From assembly GCA_963745775.1 (NCBI GenBank), contig CAVUYY010000009.1:248001-312000 (forward strand): a stretch of DNA of 64,000 nucleotides, written 5' to 3'. Each line of letters opens with the position of its first letter. Positions within the stretch are counted from its first letter, which is position 1. The notes under the pieces are model-generated. The model saw nothing but the letters and a program-made list of their open reading frames with translations. It was not told the origin of the DNA and searched no databases. This document shows, piece after piece, positions 17,234-26,226 of the stretch. The position numbers and the translations under genes are program-made. Source of the DNA: Gaiellasilicea sp963745775. Lineage in GTDB: Bacteria > Actinomycetota > Thermoleophilia > Gaiellales > Gaiellaceae.

Positions 17234-18553
17234 GTGGCCGGCTATCTCCGCAGCCTGAACCCGCAGCTGCCGCGCTCGGTGCAGATCCTCCAGCTCGGCG
17301 GGCTCGCGAACGCGGTCGGGAACGGGCTCGTGCTCCCGTTCGCGTTCATCTACCTGCACAACGAGCGTGGCTTCTCGCTCGGGCTCGCCGGGTTGATTCT
17401 CGGCACGAATGCGGCGGTCAGCCTGATCGCCGGGCCGCTCTCCGGGCCGCTCGTCGACCGGTTCGGCGGCCGGCGGATGCTCGCTGTCGCGCTCGGCTTC
17501 CTCGCCGTCGGCTTCGGCGGATACGCCTTCGTCGAGTCGCCGTGGCACGGCTTCCTCGCGAGCGCGATCACGGGCATCGGGAACGGGATCTTCTGGCCGG
17601 CGCAGTCGACCCTGATCGCCGGCCTGACCCCGCCCGAGCGACGCCCGGCCGCGTTCGCGATGCAGAGGGTCGTGATGAACCTCGGGATCGGGATCGGCGG
17701 GCTCGCCGGCGGCTTCCTGGCCGCCTCGAGCTTTCGACTCCTCTTCCTCGCCGACGCGCTCACCTTCGTCGCCTATGCCGGCGTCCTGGTCGCCTTCGTG
17801 CCCGAGCCCGCAAAGGTCGCGCGTCGAGCGGGCGAGCGCGCCGGCAGCTACCGCGACGTCGTGCGCCATCGCGTGTTCATGGCCTTCATGGCGCTGAACG
17901 CCGTCTTCATCACCGCCGGCATGGCCCAGATCGAGCTGATCGCCCCCTACAGCAAGAACGAGGCCGGAATCAGCGAGCGCTGGATCGGCGCAGTTTTCGC
18001 CGTCAACACGCTCGTGATCGTGCTCGCGCAGCTCCCGATCGCGCGACTCGCCGAGGGCCGCCGGCGTATGCGCGTGCTGGCGGCGATGGGGGTCGTCTGG
18101 GCTGCCGCCTGGCTGTTGATTCCCGTCGGCGGCCTCTGGCTCGCCGGCTTCGCGGCCTTCGCCCTGATCGCCTTCGCCGCGGCGGTCTTCGGGATCGGTG
18201 AGTGCCTGCACGGGGCGGTCCAGGCGCCGCTCGTCGCCGATCTCGCCGATCACCGCCTCCTCGGCCGCTACATGGCGATGTCGGCCTTCTCCTGGCAGGT
18301 CGGCTTCACGCTCGGCCCTCCCCTGGGCGGCCTCCTGCTCTCGATCTCGCCCACCGGGCTCTGGGTCTTCTCAGCGGCCGTCTGTCTCGCCGCCGGCGCC
18401 GGCGCCCTCGTGCTCGAGCGAGCCTTGCCGCCGGACGTCCGCCGCTCGCCGGTCAGCTACCGGCCCGACGTCGACCTGTCCGTCACGGTGGCGACGCCGG
18501 CGCTCGCGCCGCTGAAGGAGGATTCCGGACGCGGAGTAGAATCCCGAGCGTGA
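17234..18553 (+). CDS. MFS transporter
   Basis: 439 aa, 12 predicted membrane helices, drug/metabolite efflux type. The cytoplasmic loop 2-3 motif GPLSGPLVDRFGGRRMLAV matches the MFS motif A. GTG at 17234 is the start; an upstream extension is unlikely because it would run into the divergent neighbour's promoter. Substrate unknown. Followed after 30 bases by corA, possibly co-transcribed. Confidence 0.85.
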   Translation: MAGYLRSLNPQLPRSVQILQLGGLANAVGNGLVLPFAFIYLHNERGFSLGLAGLILGTNAAVSLIAGPLSGPLVDRFGGRRMLAVALGFLAVGFGGYAFVESPWHGFLASAITGIGNGIFWPAQSTLIAGLTPPERRPAAFAMQRVVMNLGIGIGGLAGGFLAASSFRLLFLADALTFVAYAGVLVAFVPEPAKVARRAGERAGSYRDVVRHRVFMAFMALNAVFITAGMAQIELIAPYSKNEAGISERWIGAVFAVNTLVIVLAQLPIARLAEGRRRMRVLAAMGVVWAAAWLLIPVGGLWLAGFAAFALIAFAAAVFGIGECLHGAVQAPLVADLADHRLLGRYMAMSAFSWQVGFTLGPPLGGLLLSISPTGLWVFSAAVCLAAGAGALVLERALPPDVRRSPVSYRPDVDLSVTVATPALAPLKEDSGRGVESRA

Positions 18554-18583
18554 TGCTGTCGACCGACGAGCCGCTCAGTACGT

Positions 18584-19564
18584 ATGCCCAGCCTGCCCCG
18601 CATCCGGCGGACCCGGCCCGGCAGCGGTCCGGTCGTCGCCCGCGCTGAGCGCGCGCCGCTCGAGCTCGCGTCCGCCGGCCTGACCTGGATCCACCTCGAC
18701 CGACCTCATCCGGCCGCCACGGACGCCCTCTCGGAGCGCTTCGGCTGGCATGCGCTCGACGTCGAGGACGTCCTCTCGAAGCGGCAGCGGCCGAAGGTCG
18801 ACGAGTACCCGGACTATCTCTTCTCGGTTCTCCACTTCCCCGTGTACGACAAGGCGATCCAGCGCCTGAACGCCGCCGAGCTGGACGTCTTCCTCGGCGC
18901 GGACTACCTGGTCACGCTGCCGAACGTCGAGCTCCTGCCGGTGACGCGGCTCTTCCGCCGCTGCGAGGAGGACGAGGAGCTTCGCGCCGAGCTCTTCGCC
19001 AAGGGCTCCGGCCGCCTCCTCTACGAGGTGCTCGACGACCTCTTCGACTACTGCTTTCCGATCCTCGACAAGATCGGGCACAAGCTCGACACCGTCGAGG
19101 ACGCGATGTTCGAGGAGCGGGCCGAGGACGTCGTCCGCGACATCTCGAACGTGAAGCAGGAGATCATCTCCTACCGCAAGATCATCAAGCCCGAGCGCGC
19201 GACGCTGCGCCTCCTCGAGCGGCGCGTCGAGCGGTTCCTGCCCGAGGAGCTCGACCTCTACTTCGACGACATCGTCGACGCCTCCGAGCGGATCTGGGAC
19301 CTCCTCGACAACTACAAGGAGGTCGTCGAGGCGCTCGAGGACACGAACGAGTCGGTGATCTCGCACCGCCAGAACGACGTCCTCCGCGTCCTCACCGTCT
19401 TCAGCGCCGTCGTCCTCCCGCTGACCCTGATCACCGGGATCTTCGGGATGAACGTGGACTTTCCGGGGAACGGCGGCGCGGCCGCCTTCTGGATCGTGGC
19501 CGGGACGATGGTCGCCGTCATGCTCGCCCTGCTCGGCTTCTTCCGCTACAAGCGCTGGCTCTAG
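18584..19564 (+). CDS. corA: Magnesium/cobalt transporter CorA
   Basis: 326 aa. N-terminal cytoplasmic alpha/beta domain, long helical stalk (residues ~140-265), and two C-terminal membrane helices with the pore signature FGMN (GIFGMNVDFPG) between them. Ends with the Lys/Arg-rich KRWL tail typical of CorA. Family-typical length, intact. Its last 15 bases share AAGCGCTGGCTCT with two sites near 26.8 and 27.4 kb. Confidence 0.94.
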   Translation: MPSLPRIRRTRPGSGPVVARAERAPLELASAGLTWIHLDRPHPAATDALSERFGWHALDVEDVLSKRQRPKVDEYPDYLFSVLHFPVYDKAIQRLNAAELDVFLGADYLVTLPNVELLPVTRLFRRCEEDEELRAELFAKGSGRLLYEVLDDLFDYCFPILDKIGHKLDTVEDAMFEERAEDVVRDISNVKQEIISYRKIIKPERATLRLLERRVERFLPEELDLYFDDIVDASERIWDLLDNYKEVVEALEDTNESVISHRQNDVLRVLTVFSAVVLPLTLITGIFGMNVDFPGNGGAAAFWIVAGTMVAVMLALLGFFRYKRWL

Positions 19565-19855
19565 CCATTTTCGCTTAGCAGAGCCGTTTCCGGCGTCTTT
19601 GTACCGGAACCTTGTACCCAGAACATCCGGTCGTCGAGCGCGGCCGCCTCATCGCGGAAGACGCCCTGATTCACATCAGGTCAGTATGGGCGCGGCGGAG
19701 CAGCGGAAGTCGGCGCTACGGCCGTGGATTCCTGGCACTCAGAGCCCGAGGATTGCCTGACTCACGAGAGCAGAGGGCTGTAAGCGACGGCTTGAGCGCC
19801 GGATCGGGCGCTACAAGCTGCGGAGAGAGCGTGAGGTACAGGGCACAATGCGACG
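19565..19855. other. Intergenic region, no supported gene
   Basis: 291 bases between corA and the kinase. Contains a small hairpin CCTGAT-TCAC-ATCAGG near 19668 and nothing that looks like a gene. It marks the left edge of an accessory-looking stretch with weaker coding signal. Confidence 0.4.
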
Positions 19856-21519
19856 ATGCCTGAACGGTTGGAGAGCCTCGATCGGCTTCCGCGCCTGCAA
19901 GCGCTGACCGACGCGGCGCTCGGCGCATCTGGACCTCGACGAACTACTCGCGGCGCTGCTGCTCCGAGCCCGCGAGTTGCTGGAGGCCGACACTGCGCGG
20001 TGCTGCTGCTGGATAGGGAGACGAACGAGCTGGTGGCCCGTGCAGCGGTCGGGCTTGAGGAGGAGGTGGAGCAGGGGGTGCGGATCCCGGTCGGGCGGGG
20101 CTTCGCGGGCCGGGTGGCGGCTGACCGAAAACCAGTAATCCTGGACGACGTCGACCACGCGGACGTGCTCAATCCGATTCTGCGCCAGAAGGGGATCAAG
20201 TCGATGCTCGGCGTGCCGCTCCTCGTGGGCGGCGAGGTGATCGGGGTGCTGCACGTGGGCGTGCTCCGCCCGCTCATCTTCACAGAGGGGGATGTCGAGC
20301 TGCTCCAGCTGGCCGGGGACCGCGCCGCTATCGCGATCAGCCACGCCCGCGCCTACGACGCGGAACGAGCCGCGCGGCGCCGGATCGAGCATCTCCAATC
20401 CGTCATGGACGCCGCCTTGGCGCACTTGGAGCTTGAGGAGCTGCTCGCGGTGCTGCTGCCGCGAATACGCTCAATCCTCGAGGCCGACACGTGCGCGGTG
20501 CTGCTGCTGGATAGGGAGACGAACGAGCTGGTGGCGCGTGCAGCGGTCGGGCTATGAGGAGGAGGTCGCGCAGGGGGTGCGGATCCCGGTCGGGCGGGGC
20601 TTCGCGGGCCGGGTGGCGGCTGACCGAAAACCAGTAATCCTGGACGACGTCGACCACGCGGACGTGCTCAATCCGATTCGCGCCAGAAGGGGATCAGTCG
20701 ATGCTTGGCGTGCCGCTCCTCGTGGGCGGCGAGAGACGGGGGTGCTGCACGTAGGCGTATTGCGCAAGCGGCTGTTCACGACCGGCGACGTCGACAAGCT
20801 CGAGCTCGTCGCGTCACGCGTCGCGCTCGCCATCGAGCGCGCGCGCCTCCACGAGGAGGTCCGGACGCTTGACCGGCTCAAGGCAAACTTTGTCGCGATC
20901 GCCTCGCACGAGCTCCGCACCCCCGCGGCTTCCGTGTATGGCGTCCTGACCACGCTCGCCCAGCTCGACAAGGACCTTTCACCCGACGCCCGGGCGGAGC
21001 TGCTTCGCACCGGTGTGGAGCAGGGCGAGCGTCTGCGGAGACTGCTGGAAGACCTCCTCGACCTCTCGCGGCTGGACTCCGGGGTCATCCGGGTGAACGC
21101 CAAGCCGGTCGTCGTGCGCACGGCGCTCGAGGAGATCGCGCGAGAAGCCATCCCCGCCGGGACGCCGCTGCGCCTGAACGTCCCACGCGACCTCGCGGCG
21201 GTCATCGACCGGCTCGTACTCGACCGTGTCCTGTCGAATCTGTTGACCAACGCCGCCCGGTACGGCGAACCTCCCCTGCTCGTCGTCGCAGAGCTGCGGG
21301 ACCACCACCTGCGGATCGCCGTCTGCGACGAGGGTCGCGGCGTCCCAGAGGAACTACAGGGCCGCCTGTTCGAGCGTTTCGCACGCGGCGACGACGCTGC
21401 TCGGCAGCGGGCTCGGGCTCGCGATCGCCCGCTCGTACGCACGCGCACACGGCGGCGACATCGTCTACGCGCCCCAGGGGCGCGGGGCTCGATTCGAGCT
21501 CTTCCTGCCGCAGGCCTAG
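19856..21519 (+). CDS. GAF-GAF sensor histidine kinase (multiple frameshifts)
   Basis: Cytosolic sensor kinase of about 550 aa when frames are joined: GAF domain 1 (ETNELVARAAVGLEEEVEQG, RGFAGRVAADRKPVILDD), GAF domain 2 (nearly identical), HisKA with phospho-acceptor His in IASHELRTPAASVYG, and HATPase with N box VLSNLLTNAARYGEP, G1 box VCDEGRGVPEEL and G2 box GSGLGLAIARSYARAHGG. The frame breaks at about 19930-19990, 20555, 20680-20745 and 21395, and the final part reads to the stop at 21519. No response regulator is adjacent. Whether this is a decaying gene or an assembly artefact in a repeated region cannot be settled here. Confidence 0.8.
19983..20758 (+). repeat. Tandem near-identical GAF-coding repeats
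   Basis: The GAF1 segment 19983-20264 recurs at 20480-20758 (offset about 498 bases). Long blocks are identical, for example the stretch coding RGFAGRVAADRKPVILDDVD; differences are mostly single-base gaps in copy 2. This indicates a recent internal duplication or a mis-assembled repeat. Confidence 0.85.
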
Positions 21520-21562
21520 CAGAGCCTCCCCTGGGCCTACCTGCGGAATCCCTTCGGTCGGT

Positions 21563-21775
21563 CTAGCGCCGGAGGAAGATGTTCAGCACGATCGTCCCCA
21601 CGATCGAAGCCACGACCATCAGCCCGATCGGAACGAAGACGGTCACGTTGTCTGTTCGCCAGGTGATTGACGCCGGGAGCCGATCAACTCCCAGCTTCGA
21701 GAGCGCCAGTGCGCCGACGCCGAGGATGGCAAGGATCAGCGCCGCACCCAGCAGGACTCTGCCGGCGGTTTCCAT
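21563..21775 (-). CDS. DUF2905 small membrane protein
   Basis: 70 aa with two membrane helices flanking the conserved KLGVDRLPASITWRTDNVTV segment, matching the DUF2905 pattern (RLPGDI...NFTFYFP). Function unknown in all bacteria. Oriented tail to tail with the histidine kinase. Confidence 0.8.
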   Translation of the reverse strand: METAGRVLLGAALILAILGVGALALSKLGVDRLPASITWRTDNVTVFVPIGLMVVASIVGTIVLNIFLRR

Positions 21776-22046
21776 GCCGCGAAACTACCCAGCCGGGTCG
21801 CCGCGCAATCGCTACGGCCATCACGACTCGTCGCTGCCGACCCAGATCGAGGGGCGATCTGTCTCACCGCGAGCCATTCCGCGGCCAGCGCCGTAACAGT
21901 TTACGCCTCCGCTCCGGGGTGGACGAATCGCAGCCATGGGAGTTCGGCTAGCCACAACATCTGGGCGGACATTCGACATCGATGCAGCTTCGCGAGCCGC
22001 GCTGACACCACGCTCGTGAGGGCGGTCTTGACGAACCTCCGGCCGA
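21776..22046. other. Intergenic region, no supported gene
   Basis: 270 bases with no convincing reading frame, RNA or repeat. GC is slightly lower than in flanking genes. Confidence 0.4.
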
Positions 22047-22523
22047 TCAGCGAGTCAGCGACTCGCGGCCGGCGGCGACGCGGAACGGCTCGAGTTCCTC
22101 GCGCTGTCGCGCGGCGCGTTCGATCAGCGCGTCGAAGTCGACACCGACAAGCCGATCGGCGACCTGCGCAACGTCGCGCAGGTTCGCCCACAGGAGCTTC
22201 TTCCCATCGAGTCCGAGGGCAAGCGACTCGAGCTCGAGGAAACGGCTCAGCGGGGAGTAGCCGCGCAGCTGCCCGTTCGGCTTCAACCGCCCCACGCGCT
22301 CCGCAACGAGCGCGAGCGGCCGTTTCATCCGACTCAACGGAATCTCGAGGCGCTGCATGACAGCTTCGAGCGTGTCGACGTCCTCGGTCACCTCACGCGC
22401 AAGCCGCTCCAGGAACGCGCCGAGCTCGCTGCCGGTGTTCTCCGACGCCGCCCGCCGTGCAAGCTCCCTTCCTGCGACTCCGAGAGCGAGCTGATCGTTG
22501 AGGTAGATCCCGAGCAGCCTCAT
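22047..22523 (-). CDS. Conserved helical protein, ferritin-like size, unknown function
   Basis: 158 aa from ATG 22523 (MRLLGIYLNDQLALGVAG); a 22-residue longer form from 22589 is possible. Almost entirely helical, with an acidic first half (GAFLERLAREVTEDVDTLEAV) and GRLKPNGQLRGYSPLSRFLELESLALG. Proteins of this look are widespread in actinobacteria, but I know of no assigned function. No metal-binding Glu/His pattern of true ferritins is evident. Confidence 0.65.
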   Translation of the reverse strand: MRLLGIYLNDQLALGVAGRELARRAASENTGSELGAFLERLAREVTEDVDTLEAVMQRLEIPLSRMKRPLALVAERVGRLKPNGQLRGYSPLSRFLELESLALGLDGKKLLWANLRDVAQVADRLVGVDFDALIERAARQREELEPFRVAAGRESLTR

Positions 22524-22725
22524 CCATCCGGTCTCGCCCCCGACACCTCCGCTCAAACGTCGCCACGCGGAACGCGCGCGGACAGCCATAGCTCAAAGCG
22601 GGCGCGGGAAGAAAACACCTGCGACGTCTGCCCGGCGCTTCCTGGGAGGTCTGAGAGGCATGCGCTAGGCCGCGGGTTCGCAGATTTCATCGCTCTCTAC
22701 CGGCGCATCCACTAGGCTCACTGGA

Positions 22726-23061
22726 GTGGACGAGCAGAAGCGCCGACTGGTCGAGAACGAAGCGCTCTTCCGGGAAGTCAATGAGCGGATCAGGGACGTC
22801 GCCGGCACGCTTCATGGGCCAGGCCCGTTCGGCTTCTTGTGTGAGTGCTCGAACAGGGATTGCCAGACGCGCATCCATCTTTCGCTCGAGGAGTACGAGG
22901 CTGTGCGCGCTCAGAGCGACAGATTCCTAGTGGCGCCAGGGCATGTCTTTCCTGACATCGAACGCGTGGTCGAAACCCACGAACATTTCGAGGTCGTCGA
23001 CAAGGACGATGAGGTCGAGCCCATTGCCCGAGCTCGAGACCCGCGCGTCCCACTTCAGTAG
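22726..23061 (+). CDS. Small conserved protein with CxC...C motif, copy 1
   Basis: 111 aa from GTG at 22726. Coiled-coil-like start (RRLVENEALFREVNERIRDV), then FLCECSNRDCQTRIHLSLEEYEAVR and RFLVAPGHVFPDIERVVE. The Cys/Cys/Cys arrangement suggests a small metal-binding fold. The gene at 24152 encodes a paralogue with the same layout. Similar proteins are common in actinobacterial genomes without known function. Confidence 0.75.
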   Translation: MDEQKRRLVENEALFREVNERIRDVAGTLHGPGPFGFLCECSNRDCQTRIHLSLEEYEAVRAQSDRFLVAPGHVFPDIERVVETHEHFEVVDKDDEVEPIARARDPRVPLQ

Positions 23062-23131
23062 CGGACAGCGACCGAAGTCAGCGCGCTGGATGAGGGTTTG
23101 ACGCCTCCCCGGTAGGGCGATTCGTGAAGGC

Positions 23132-23323
23132 ATGGCCCGTCTCGACTCGCAGCTGACGCTCGCTCAGGACATCACAACGCTGCGCGGGCTCATCGACCAA
23201 CTCCTAGACGATGAACTTCCGCCCGACGATCTGGCACTCGTCGCTGCGACAAAATTGCTGAACGAGAAACTCGAAAGCCTCCGCGCCTCATCGCCCGAAA
23301 CCGCCGAGCCGGGTCCGTCCTGA
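23132..23323 (+). CDS. Hypothetical 63-aa protein
   Basis: Acidic helical protein (TLRGLIDQLLDDELPPDDLAL) with AAGG just before its ATG. No recognised domain. Supported only by position in a run of small same-strand genes and balanced composition. Confidence 0.4.
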   Translation: MARLDSQLTLAQDITTLRGLIDQLLDDELPPDDLALVAATKLLNEKLESLRASSPETAEPGPS

Positions 23324-23424
23324 GGTACGGGCTCATGGACTTAAAGGGACAGCGGCGAAGTGCAGGGTTTTTGAATGCTGGAGCCAGGAAGAAGGCCGCA
23401 ACCCCGAACGAAGGAGGCCCGTCC

Positions 23425-23613
23425 ATGGCGCGGAGGATTCCGGTCGGCAGTGACGTTAGTTCCGGCACCTACAGATGCACGAACTGCAGTTATGAGCTCG
23501 GCGTCCAGTCTGTGACGTCTTTACCGCCTTGCCCAGAATGCGATGGCCCCTACGCCTGGGAGGCCTTGACTGGCGGAGACGCAGCAGACGACCCCTATCC
23601 AGACGGCGCCTAA
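23425..23613 (+). CDS. Zinc-ribbon small protein
   Basis: 62 aa from ATG 23425, preceded by GAAGGAGG. Two knuckles, YRCTNCSYEL and PPCPECDGPY, form a rubredoxin/zinc-ribbon fold; the acidic tail ends in DPYPDGA. The upstream in-frame ATG (23335) lacks a ribosome binding site. A common actinobacterial small protein with unknown role. Confidence 0.75.
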   Translation: MARRIPVGSDVSSGTYRCTNCSYELGVQSVTSLPPCPECDGPYAWEALTGGDAADDPYPDGA

Positions 23614-23624
23614 CAGGAACCGAA

Positions 23625-24122
23625 TTGCTGGAGCCGCGGCTGTTGACAGACCGGCTCGAACTACGTCCGGTCAAGGCGAAGGATCTTGCTTGGTACGCGC
23701 AGTTGCGAGCGCGGGACGGCCTCGACGCTTCGGCTGCCGCTGCGCGGCTAAGGGATGCCGTCGAGCACTGGAAGAGGCACGGCTTTGGCAAGTTCGCGAT
23801 CTTTCTCGACGAAGAGCCTGCTGGGCTGATCACGCTCAACCACGCGGGGGGAGGGCTTGTCGGGATCGCTGCAGAAGAGGTCGATCTCGGCTGGTATGTG
23901 TTTCCGCACCTCTGGGGCCGCGGTATCGCCCCAGAGGCCGCGGCGGCGGTCGTGCGCTGGGCCCACGACGCGGGGATCGAGGCTCTCGTGGTCTACATCC
24001 GGCAGGGCAACCCAGCCTCAACGCGCGTAGCCCAGAAGCTAGGGCTAGGACGAGAACCGGACGGGAGAGCTCGCGACGGCGACGCAATAGAGGTCTACCG
24101 CCCAAAGAGCATGCCGCACTAG
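23625..24122 (+). CDS. GNAT-family N-acetyltransferase (RimJ/RimL-like)
   Basis: 165 aa. Starts TDRLELRPV, typical of RimJ/RimL-type GNATs; the acetyl-CoA loop region is WYVFPHLWGRGIAPEAAAAVV (R/Q-x-x-G-x-G/A variant) and NPASTRVAQKLGLGRE is the conserved C-terminal helix. A TTG start at 23625 with AGGAA upstream fits best, as no ATG precedes the conserved N-terminus. Lies 11 bases after the zinc-ribbon gene, likely co-transcribed. Substrate unknown. Confidence 0.8.
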   Translation: MLEPRLLTDRLELRPVKAKDLAWYAQLRARDGLDASAAAARLRDAVEHWKRHGFGKFAIFLDEEPAGLITLNHAGGGLVGIAAEEVDLGWYVFPHLWGRGIAPEAAAAVVRWAHDAGIEALVVYIRQGNPASTRVAQKLGLGREPDGRARDGDAIEVYRPKSMPH

Positions 24123-24151
24123 GCCTAACCCAGGTCGTATTCTTCGCCGGC

Positions 24152-24481
24152 ATGAACGAGCGGAAGCGACGAATCGGGGAGAATGAGGCGCTCTTTCGCG
24201 AGATCAACGAGCAAGCCCGCACGCTCACCAGCAGCTTCTCGGTAGCAAGCGACGACCTTAAGGTCGTCTGCGAGTGCGGTGCGCCACGCTGCCTCGACGA
24301 GATCCTGGTGCCCCTCGCCGAGTACGCCCGAATACGGGACGACCCCACGCTCTTCGTCATCAAGCCGGGCCACGACTTGCCGGAAACCGAGACGGTCACC
24401 GCGAAGGCAAGAGGGCATTGGATCGTCCGCAAGGATCCCGGCCTTCCCGCAGCAATCGCACGTGCGACCGATCCCCGCTAG
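24152..24481 (+). CDS. Small conserved protein with CxC...C motif, copy 2
   Basis: 109 aa. Paralogue of the gene at 22726: RRIGENEALFREINEQARTL, VVCECGAPRCLDEILVPLAEYARIR and LFVIKPGHDLPETETV align along the whole length. ATG at 24152 is the start. The two copies bracket the zinc-ribbon and GNAT genes. Unknown function. Confidence 0.75.
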   Translation: MNERKRRIGENEALFREINEQARTLTSSFSVASDDLKVVCECGAPRCLDEILVPLAEYARIRDDPTLFVIKPGHDLPETETVTAKARGHWIVRKDPGLPAAIARATDPR

Positions 24482-24497
24482 AACTAGAGCCTGGTCG

Positions 24498-25095
24498 CTA
24501 CCTTCCCCGTCGGCTTGAGACGGCGTCAGACGCCCTCGCGCTCCTCAGCAAAAGCGGGGTGGCGCGGTTCTTCGTCTTCACCCACTGACGCTCACCGGGT
24601 CGGTAGGGATCGCGATCGCGCTTCGCCACGATCCCTTCGAGGCCGCGAGTACACACGGCATCGAATAGCGCCTCGCCGTCCTCGAACGTCGCGACGAGCC
24701 GCACCCGCGGACTCTCCAGCTCGTGCTGCTCGAGGATCGCCCGCCGCTCCGAAAAAGGCTGCATCGTCGTCGACATTCCTTTGCCGCGAGCACGTCGAAG
24801 ACGAACAGCGTCAGAGCGATCCCGGTGCGGCCGTGAAGCATGCGGGAGAAAAGCCGGTGAAAGTCCGGGCGGCCGTCTTCGGCCGACGCAACGAGCTCCT
24901 CGTCACGCTGGACGCCGGCGTGAACGCCCTTCCGGAACTCGGGCAGCAGATGTGTCATATCCCAGCCGCGCCGACTGCGAGCACGGAAGATCGCGTGCGT
25001 GCAGACGAGGCAGGGAACCCGTCCAGCTTCGGCTCGAACGTCCAGCCGCGCCCGCCGGGGATCGCGCCGGCGCGGGCGAGCATCGGTTCGGGCAC
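24498..25095 (-). CDS. Minimal ATP-dependent DNA ligase (two frameshifts)
   Basis: Nucleotidyltransferase domain of an ATP-dependent DNA ligase of the LigC/LigD-ligase type. Motif I with the adenylated lysine, FEPKLDGF, motif III-like TLFVFDVLA, motif IV GLEGIVAKR and motif V QWVKTKNR are all visible but in three frames; breaks are near 25018 and 24785. Joined length is about 200 aa with no OB-fold domain, as in some stand-alone end-joining ligases. GTG at 25095 or ATG at 25083 could start it. No Ku or LigD polymerase gene is in the window. May be a remnant or an intact gene with assembly errors. Confidence 0.7.
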
Positions 25096-25116
25096 CCGCA
25101 GAGCCAGCCGCGGAGC

Positions 25117-25326
25117 TTAGCCCGGTAGCTCTTCTCCGCTCTCCTCCATCTCGTGCTCTCTCTCCTTAGCGCGGTCCGCATCCGCTTCCGACGGTTTGCC
25201 AGCTGCCTCACCCTTACCGCCTTGGCCGCCTTCCGCTCCGGCGGACTTGCCGCCGCGATCGCCGCCGTAATCGGGGCCGTCCGAGATCTCGTCCTCACGT
25301 TCGGTCACGGTGATCCTTTCCTTCAT
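25117..25326 (-). CDS. Small acidic disordered protein
   Basis: 69 aa, Gly/Glu/Lys-rich and predicted unstructured (EREHEMEESGEELPG tail). Resembles short stress-type hydrophilic proteins but matches no family I can name. Could be a spurious frame; included because it lies on the same strand as, and just after, the zinc-ribbon gene at 25330. Confidence 0.4.
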   Translation of the reverse strand: MKERITVTEREDEISDGPDYGGDRGGKSAGAEGGQGGKGEAAGKPSEADADRAKEREHEMEESGEELPG

Positions 25327-25329
25327 GGT

Positions 25330-25596
25330 CTACCGGGCGTGCAGCATGACGCCAGGGTTGTCAGGCGAGTCTGGTTGCCCGGTGAGCTGATTCAGTGATG
25401 TCGTCGCAGCGTGGCGCGGAGCCCTCTGCGGGCTTCGGTGCCAGTCGACCTCGGGCCGTCGCTCGAGCGGGACGAACAGGCGGCAGTGCGGGCACTTGAA
25501 CCCTCGCGTGTGTGCTCCCGAGAGCAGTATCGCGGCGAAGTCCTTCTTGCAGTGTGGGCAGGAAACGTCCGGCTCACTGGTTGCTGCGTCGTCCAT
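25330..25596 (-). CDS. Small zinc-ribbon protein
   Basis: 88 aa with VSCPHCKKDF and FKCPHCRLFVPLE knuckles 19 residues apart, a typical four-cysteine zinc ribbon in the N-terminal half; the C-terminal half is His/Arg-rich and probably disordered. Unknown function. Confidence 0.65.
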   Translation of the reverse strand: MDDAATSEPDVSCPHCKKDFAAILLSGAHTRGFKCPHCRLFVPLERRPEVDWHRSPQRAPRHAATTSLNQLTGQPDSPDNPGVMLHAR

Positions 25597-25671
25597 GCTT
25601 CCCCCAGCATTGAAGTGGTGGCTCGCTGGCTCACCTTCTTCACCAGCGAGCCACCCCTGACCCCAACCTGC

Positions 25672-25938
25672 TCAGATCGTGTCGTCGCCTTCGCGGTGGC
25701 GACTGCCTGACTTCGCCAGCCCCCGACTCAGCATGTAGCCGATACCCAGAGCTGCAACGAGAACCCAGGCCAGCCGGCCATCGATTGCGTCATCGATCGA
25801 CGCCGCGATCAACACCGCGGCCACGCTCGCGACGTAGGCCATGAACTCCGTTGTCTTGAAGGCGGCCTTCGTCTCATCGACGCCGCGCGAGCGTGCGGAT
25901 ACCCCGCGCACGCGATCGTTCTCCACTCGTGTTGCCAT
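25672..25938 (-). CDS. Small two-helix membrane protein
   Basis: 88 aa from ATG 25938 (GAAGGAGG upstream). An N-terminal charged region, then KTTEFMAYVASVAAVLIAAS and a second helix ending GYMLSRGLAKSGSR. The pattern is widespread in actinobacterial genomes with unknown role. Confidence 0.75.
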   Translation of the reverse strand: MATRVENDRVRGVSARSRGVDETKAAFKTTEFMAYVASVAAVLIAASIDDAIDGRLAWVLVAALGIGYMLSRGLAKSGSRHREGDDTI

Positions 25939-26032
25939 TGACCCCTCCTTCTCACTTCGAACGCCGAGCCCGCATGTCATGAACCCGCCGGCCCGTCTTT
26001 AAACAAGCGGCGAACTTTTTCTTGTCGGAACC

Positions 26033-26191
26033 GTGGACACAGGAAGCCGAGCGGCAGCCGCGCCCGTGTCGACATGGCTGCTCTCCTGCGGCCACGAGAT
26101 CCCGCTCCTCGAGCACCAGCGCCCAGACGATCCGCCACGACGGCCGCGAATGTGCGCAGTGTGCGGGAAGTTGCCGAAACGTGACGGTTGA
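26033..26191 (+). CDS. Tiny CGH...CxxC zinc-binding protein
   Basis: 52 aa from GTG 26033. TWLLSCGHEIPLLEHQRP followed by RMCAVCGKLPKRDG gives a Cys-His plus Cys-x-x-Cys zinc knuckle. No strong ribosome binding site. The cysteine pattern and low chance of such spacing by accident are the evidence; it may extend or be spurious. Confidence 0.4.
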   Translation: MDTGSRAAAAPVSTWLLSCGHEIPLLEHQRPDDPPRRPRMCAVCGKLPKRDG

Positions 26192-26226
26192 ACCAATCGC
26201 CTGAGCCGTTGTAGGTTGCCGACTTC

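Noticed and set aside
21901..22191. Minus-strand 96-residue frame after the 22-kb helical gene
   Set aside because: Arg-rich and low complexity; no start signal or conserved pattern.
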